A DNA stretch of 64,000 nucleotides, from assembly GCA_965178125.1 (NCBI GenBank), contig OZ237767.1, positions 496,001-560,000 on the forward strand, written 5' to 3'. Shown here piece after piece: positions 59,801-64,000 of this stretch (the stretch's first letter is position 1; each line of letters starts with the position of its first letter). The notes beneath the pieces were generated by a model that had not been told where the DNA came from, did not search any database, and saw nothing but the letters and a program-made list of their open reading frames with translations. The stretch is from Bilabrum cf. latius (Eukaryota > Bigyra: Bicosoecida > Bigyra > Bicosoecida). The position numbers were made by a program, and so were the translations under genes.

Positions 59801-62634
59801 ATCACTGTGATGGTGAAGCTCTGCTGGTTGACGTAGTCGATGAGCGCGTTGGCTACCTTGATCTGCCCGTCGCACACCCCGATGCGGAAGACGGGCAGGA
59901 AGTCGCCGTTGGCGTCCTTGGTTGACCCGTCGTTGTTCCCGTCCGGCTTGATGTACCACAGGATGGCCTGATCCTCGCTTGCCGTGGTGCCCTGGATGGG
60001 AACTCCCACGAAGGTGCCCGGCTTGGACCGCTCCTCCACCTCGAAGGGGCTGGTCAGGGGGGGCAGTGTCGGGGGCGCTGGTCTGCACTCGAGGGCGTTC
60101 GACTCAAAATCGCCCTGGGCATCGCAAGTTCGAGTGGCCGACGTGTTGGCTGCAATCACGTATCCAGTTTCGCATTGGAACTCGCACTTCTCCCCCGTGT
60201 ACATCTGGTCGCACTAAGTGTCCGACTGGCAACTAGTCGACACCTCGAAGTCGTCAATCTCCACGCCGTCCCCAGATGCGCCAATGCCCTGCATGCCGTA
60301 CGTGTCGTAGTATGTGGACGTGAACTTGAACACCTCGGTGCCGCCGCAATACACTTTGATGCCGGTCGTGCTCTGCACGACCTTGATGTGCTGCGGCTCG
60401 GAGGAGCTGTCCGTGGGGATGCTGCAGTCCGCCTTGAAGTTGCCCCGCGAGACGTCGGTGTACCCATATGCGCCGTCCACGTACCCGTAGGCCCGCTCGG
60501 TGAATGTGTGTGCCCTTTTCTCTCCGCCCACCAGCTCCACAGAGTACCCGTTGTACTCGCCCGTGTCACGCCTCAGGTAGATGGCTGCCTTGGATCCGTC
60601 GGGGATGATGAATTTGGCCTCCACGGTCAGCTCGCGGTCCGTGGCATGCCTGTAGGTGTGCTTGCTGCCGTGAGCCACAAGCTTGTTCCAGGCGACCGCC
60701 GTGGAGCCGGAGCCACCAGAGGGGCAGGGGACTGAATCGTCGTCGTCATCGCTGGGCTCGTTGTGCTCCAGGCGTCCGTTGCTGTTGATGCTCCACCACT
60801 TGAAGGCGGTCTCCAGCGCGACCTGGTCCGGCTTGAAGGGCACGAGGTAGGGGTACCACGCGGGCCCGTCCATGCTCTCGGACTCGCTGCTGTCAAATTC
60901 GAGCTGGGTGTGGAGGCGGCGGCACGACTTGGAGTTCTCGGGCATGCCCAGCGAGCTGCACTGCGAGCCGCACTGGGGCACTCCGTTCGACCACCCGCCG
61001 CCCCTCGCATACGTGTAGAAGCCAAAAGCCGAGTCATACGTCAAGTAGTACCCGCGAACAATCTTGAGCCCAGAGCCACAGTATGCGTAGCAGCTGCCCC
61101 CTGAGATCGGATCGTCATACTTGCTGGTGGTGCTGTTCATCGCGCCGCAACCAGACCGGCTGAGTCCATCAATGTACCCGTCGAGCCAGCTCTCTGGGGC
61201 CAGCGCCCGCAAGGCAGGCACCTTGCTGGGGAGGTATTTCTTCTGGAGGTAACCGCTGATGCGCTTGATCGTGGCCATTGACATGGGGCTAGAGGTGGGG
61301 GCCGTGTAGATGAGGTACTCGCCCATCCGACCCGGCATCATGCCGCCACCGTAAGAGTACACCGTGTACTGCACTTAAAAGAGTAGGACTGGATGGCCCG
61401 ATTAGCACGGTGCAGACAGGAGTCTCGTGCATGGTATCAAGTCGGTCAGCGCGGATATAACTCACGTAGTAAATGCCGTAGTAATTGTAGTACTAGTAGT
61501 ACTTGCCCATGAACTTGCCCGTGCGAAGACGGTTGGCTGCGATGGGAGATTTCAGATACGACGGGTAGCTCTCCTTTGGGCACTAATGGCACAGACGCTG
61601 TTTCTTTTATTCCGTCGCACGCAATATGCACTTCTTACTTGAGTGGTATCGCATGCTGCCAAACGCGCTCAGGCTCGAGTAAGCGCTGCTAATGCCCTGG
61701 AAGGTCTGCTGGTTGCGAGTAGCGTCACCCGTGGCATCCCCAAAGTCGCCGTTCAGGCCTACGTGGAACTTGTGCTAGCTGCCGATCTTCTCGGTCCATC
61801 CCACCATGACCTGGATATCGGAAGCAGTCCAACCGCCGTAAAGGTAGCGACTCGCCGGAAAGGGTGCCCGGATGGATGCCTGGGCCTGCTCGGTGGAGCT
61901 GGCATAGTAGTCCGTCCGACCGGCGAAGCCGAATATTGCGTTCGTGTAGATGTAGTAGTAGTATTCACTGGTGCCGGACCAGCCAAAATTCCAACCACGG
62001 CCAGCCTGGTAGCCGTAGTAGTAGTAGTACTGCGAGCTTCCGAACATTTGGCCTGCGTTGTGAAGTGGGTGATATGGTGCGTACGTGGTGTGCTGGCGCA
62101 CTGAATGTTTGGACTGAAGCAAAGCCTGTGGTCGATTTGCTCACCTTTGCTCAAGACTCCCCATTCGTAGTTAGACGAGGGGTACCTGGTCCCGTATCCC
62201 ACAGCAAAGATGTAGCGATTGTACCCGCTGTTCATGTCGAGCTTGTTGATCTCGGACTGCTCTGCGCTCGACGGAATGTACTCCAGAATCGCATCACTAT
62301 TTGCCCCACCAAAGCAACCAAAGGAATTCCTGTACTGGTATGGTGCCATGTATGTGTACGTGTAGTAGGGGATGCGATACTGCGTCCATGAACCTGAAGT
62401 CAGCTCGGCCTTGTCTGAGTTCTTGATCGTCGTGATCCTGCGGCTCGATGTGCTCGTGTACTGGCTGAAATCGAGATGAATCTGCAAATCCACTCCAGTT
62501 CCAAGGTTGTCAGACAGCGGATCATCAGCTGCTTGGGCAGATATAGACCCGAGCAGTAGAGCCAAGGCCAACATGCTGCGACGCGCAACACTTGGGGAAA
62601 ACTGGAGATAGCTGTGTGGATGCCATCGGTTCAT
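50857..62634 (-). CDS. Giant surface receptor/adhesin-like protein, copy 2 (~3,828 residues)
   Basis: Exons 62634-62145, 62052-61639, 61536-61466, 61368-50857; TGA stop. Exons 2-4 have exactly the same lengths as in copy 1 (414, 71, 10512 nt). The architecture is the same: signal peptide, Tyr-rich region, sushi-like, cadherin-like, about 12 IPT/TIG, Cys-rich module, eight or nine membrane helices. The first ATG (62634) adds 20 residues before the signal-peptide Met at 62574, so 62574 may be the real start. It has eight TAG codons. Seven are shared with copy 1, one copy-1 TAG is CAG here (59547-59545), and one new TAG (61495-61493) replaces a Ser codon of copy 1. The frame is intact throughout, so the copy looks functional rather than pseudogenic. 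Confidence 0.9.
59545..59547 (-). other. CAG counterpart of a TAG codon
   Basis: This codon in copy 2 is CAG (Gln), and the exact mirror position in copy 1 (41418-41420) is TAG, with flanking codons encoding the same residues. If TAG is Gln, the difference is synonymous. Confidence 0.93.
61493..61495 (-). other. TAG codon unique to copy 2 (Ser in copy 1)
   Basis: In the Tyr-rich exon 3, copy 2 has Tyr-Tyr-TAG-Tyr-Tyr where copy 1 has TCG (39421-39423). The rest of the 10.5-kb downstream exon remains open, so a TAG arising here did not inactivate the gene. Confidence 0.88.
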
Positions 62635-63074
62635 ACATTACGAGGAGTATATAAATATTCCTTACACACAAACGATAGTAGAAGGCTGGGCTGCGGCCGA
62701 CAAGACGCGCAGACTGATACTCGTTCGAGACAGCGCTCGACTCGTCGCTCCTGCCAAAGTGGCACCGACTCGGAGTCCGTGACAAACATTGCCGACATCA
62801 TGAACACGCTGGCCGTGGTCTGGCTCTCAGCCAGGCTGATCTCTCTAGCTTGTTGTTTATTGCTCCAGAAAGGACGCATATACTTGTGGCTGACGCTTTG
62901 ATGCAAGCGCAAATTGTCGCGCTGAGAAGCACTGGAGCGACAATGCGAGAAACATTTCGGGTGGCTCCTGTTTCTATGCATCACTGTGACTGGGCAGATT
63001 TGCAGTTTACATACTTTCCGTGAAAAGCTCCATGTTGTGTTCCAAACCGGTCAGCAGAACGCCGAATGACCATT
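62635..63074. other. Upstream region of receptor copy 2, 3' flank of GlnRS
   Basis: Non-coding DNA between two minus-strand genes. Up to about 62940 it is the diverged outer end of arm 2; beyond that it is unique. An AT-rich tatataaatatt stretch lies at about 62649-62660, just upstream of the first ATG of copy 2 on the minus strand. It is a possible core-promoter element, but the matching position in arm 1 is not identical. Confidence 0.5.
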
Positions 63075-64000
63075 TCAGTGTCGCTTGGCCGCCCTCTGCG
63101 CGGCAGTGCTACTCTTCAACGTCACAACCCGGTTGAAAACCGGCTTCTCCGGCTTGCTGTCGCGATCCTGCACAAAAAATCCAAGCCGCTCGAACTGATA
63201 CCTGGCGTATTCTCCCGGCTGCGCGGCAGATGGCTCCACCAGGCCCTGGCAGACCTCTTCGGAGCCCTCGTCAAGGTCGTCCAGCCAATTGCCCGTCTGC
63301 TTGCCGGGCTCGAACACGTCAAACAGAGGCCGGTACAAACGGATCTCCGCCCACATGGGCCGGGACCTCACAGGCCCAGCCGATGCACCCCCCGTCGCGG
63401 CCCCCGCGGCCCCCAGCGCGGCGGCCCCCACTTCCACCTCCGCCTTGTCGTTGTCCGGGTCCCCCACCCAGTGCAGGTTCCCCTTGGGCTTCACGTCCCT
63501 GTCGCCCAGGTAGGTGCACCTGATCTCCTCCACGTCCTCCACGCTGGAGGAGGGCACGCCCCCCTTGAAGACAACGTCCTCGCAGGTCACCAGCCCGCCG
63601 TACCGCAGGCCCACCTTCTTGCCGCCGGGCACGAGACCGAAGAAGCTCTTGTGGTCCTCGAGCCGGAAATCGGCCCGCTCGATGTACATGACCCGGGTCA
63701 GGGGGATGGTCCTGCTGCCTGCCTCCGGGGCGGCAGGGAACAGCGGTGCCTTGAGCAGGATGGGCGCCTCTTGCGGTACGTTGGACAGCACCACGCGGAG
63801 CGGCTTGGTCACTGCGAAGGCCCGGGGGGCGGCCTCGTTGAGCTCTGCCCTCGCCTGTGCCTCCAAACGGTCCAACCGAATTAGGTTCTGCTGGCGGGTG
63901 ACTCCGACCCCCTTGCAGAAGTCGTTGATGATCGTGGGGGTGTAGCCCCTCCTCCTGAGCCCGTTGATGGTGAACAGCCTAGGGTCGTCCCACCCCCTCA
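63075..64000 (-). CDS. QARS1: Glutaminyl-tRNA synthetase, C-terminal part (5' end outside window)
   Basis: The frame is open from the right edge to TGA at 63077-63075 (308 codons), no TAG. It begins RGWDDPRLFTINGLRRRGY, the segment that follows the KMSKS-type loop in class I GlnRS/GluRS, then INDFCKGVGVTRQQN and APRAFAV, all characteristic of eukaryotic GlnRS. The C-terminal part, with RKAD-like ERADFRLED, GLVPGGKKVGLRYGG and DVKPKGNLHWV, corresponds to the two beta-barrels that read the anticodon. The enzyme charges tRNA-Gln with glutamine in the cytosol. A short Ala/Gly-rich insertion (near 63.4 kb) is unusual but lies in a loop. The catalytic half is outside the window. In an organism that reads UAG as Gln, this enzyme would have to charge a tRNA with a CUA anticodon. 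Confidence 0.93.
   Translation of the reverse strand, partial: RGWDDPRLFTINGLRRRGYTPTIINDFCKGVGVTRQQNLIRLDRLEAQARAELNEAAPRAFAVTKPLRVVLSNVPQEAPILLKAPLFPAAPEAGSRTIPLTRVMYIERADFRLEDHKSFFGLVPGGKKVGLRYGGLVTCEDVVFKGGVPSSSVEDVEEIRCTYLGDRDVKPKGNLHWVGDPDNDKAEVEVGAAALGAAGAATGGASAGPVRSRPMWAEIRLYRPLFDVFEPGKQTGNWLDDLDEGSEEVCQGLVEPSAAQPGEYARYQFERLGFFVQDRDSKPEKPVFNRVVTLKSSTAAQRAAKRH

Larger units (their letters stand above)
50682..62940. repeat. Inverted repeat, arm 2 (~12.25 kb)
   Basis: Reverse-complement partner of 37930-50280. The innermost 515 codons of the gene encode an identical protein segment in both arms. Amino-acid differences become more frequent toward the outer end, where introns and upstream DNA differ by substitutions and indels. 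Confidence 0.93.

Noticed and set aside
37930-62940. Inverted repeat as a plain fold-back sequencing or assembly artefact
   Set aside because: The arms differ by scattered substitutions, intron-length changes and different outer flanks (ACSL copy 2 versus GlnRS), which a fold-back of one molecule would not produce. Mis-joined alleles cannot be fully excluded and are listed as a test.
1-64000. Pyrrolysine or selenocysteine as the meaning of the recoded stop
   Set aside because: Pyrrolysine is used sparsely in archaeal and bacterial enzymes, selenocysteine uses UGA, and here TAG swaps with CAG and is frequent in Gln-rich disordered regions.
1-64000. tRNA genes, in particular a tRNA-Gln with anticodon CUA
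   Set aside because: I looked for T-arm-like ggttcga stretches in the intergenic regions by eye and found none with a matching cloverleaf. A tRNAscan-SE run would be decisive.

Overview
This is a compact, GC-rich eukaryotic nuclear segment. The evidence is GT-AG introns, Mediator subunit MED31, a GPI-transamidase PIG-U-like protein, ER fatty-acid enzymes and a eukaryotic-style glutaminyl-tRNA synthetase. About 89% of the window is coding. The very large Cys-rich, IPT/TIG-repeat, multi-pass membrane proteins suggest an alga or another free-living protist. The lineage cannot be named from this window.

The central observation is a changed genetic code: TAG is read as glutamine. Read with the standard code, the window looks like dozens of broken ORFs. 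Read with TAG as sense, the same frames join into 16 genes. By hand count these hold roughly 18,900 codons with 71 internal TAG and no internal TAA or TGA, and all 15 visible stops are TGA. The amino-acid assignment rests on the two arms of a large inverted repeat, where the same codon is TAG in one arm and CAG in the other, and on MED31, where TAG falls at a Gln of the animal protein.

Layout. 1-6 kb: a coiled-coil protein cut by the window edge, a YccV/HspQ-domain protein divergent from MED31, and a small orphan gene between two ~105-bp direct repeats. 6.2-16.1 kb: an intronless gene for a disordered protein of ~3,300 residues with 16 TAG codons. 16.4-21.2 kb: PIG-U-like protein, a PAP2 phosphatase and an ER ketoacyl-CoA reductase. 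21.6-28.2 kb: long-chain acyl-CoA synthetase copy 1, an alpha/beta hydrolase and a Nudix hydrolase. 28.4-34.4 kb: a second giant disordered/coiled-coil protein (~2,000 residues). 34.8-37.9 kb: acyl-CoA synthetase copy 2. 38-63 kb: a 12.3-kb inverted repeat. Each arm carries a ~3,810-residue surface protein with a signal peptide, Tyr-rich region, sushi, cadherin-like, about 12 IPT/TIG, Cys-rich and 8-9 TM segments. 63.1-64 kb: the C-terminal part of GlnRS, cut by the window edge.

Functional themes: several genes act in ER lipid metabolism (two acyl-CoA synthetases, ketoacyl-CoA reductase, PAP2 phosphatase, GPI anchoring). The duplicated receptor/adhesin-like pair dominates the right half. GlnRS in the same window as Gln-coding TAG is suggestive but may be coincidence.
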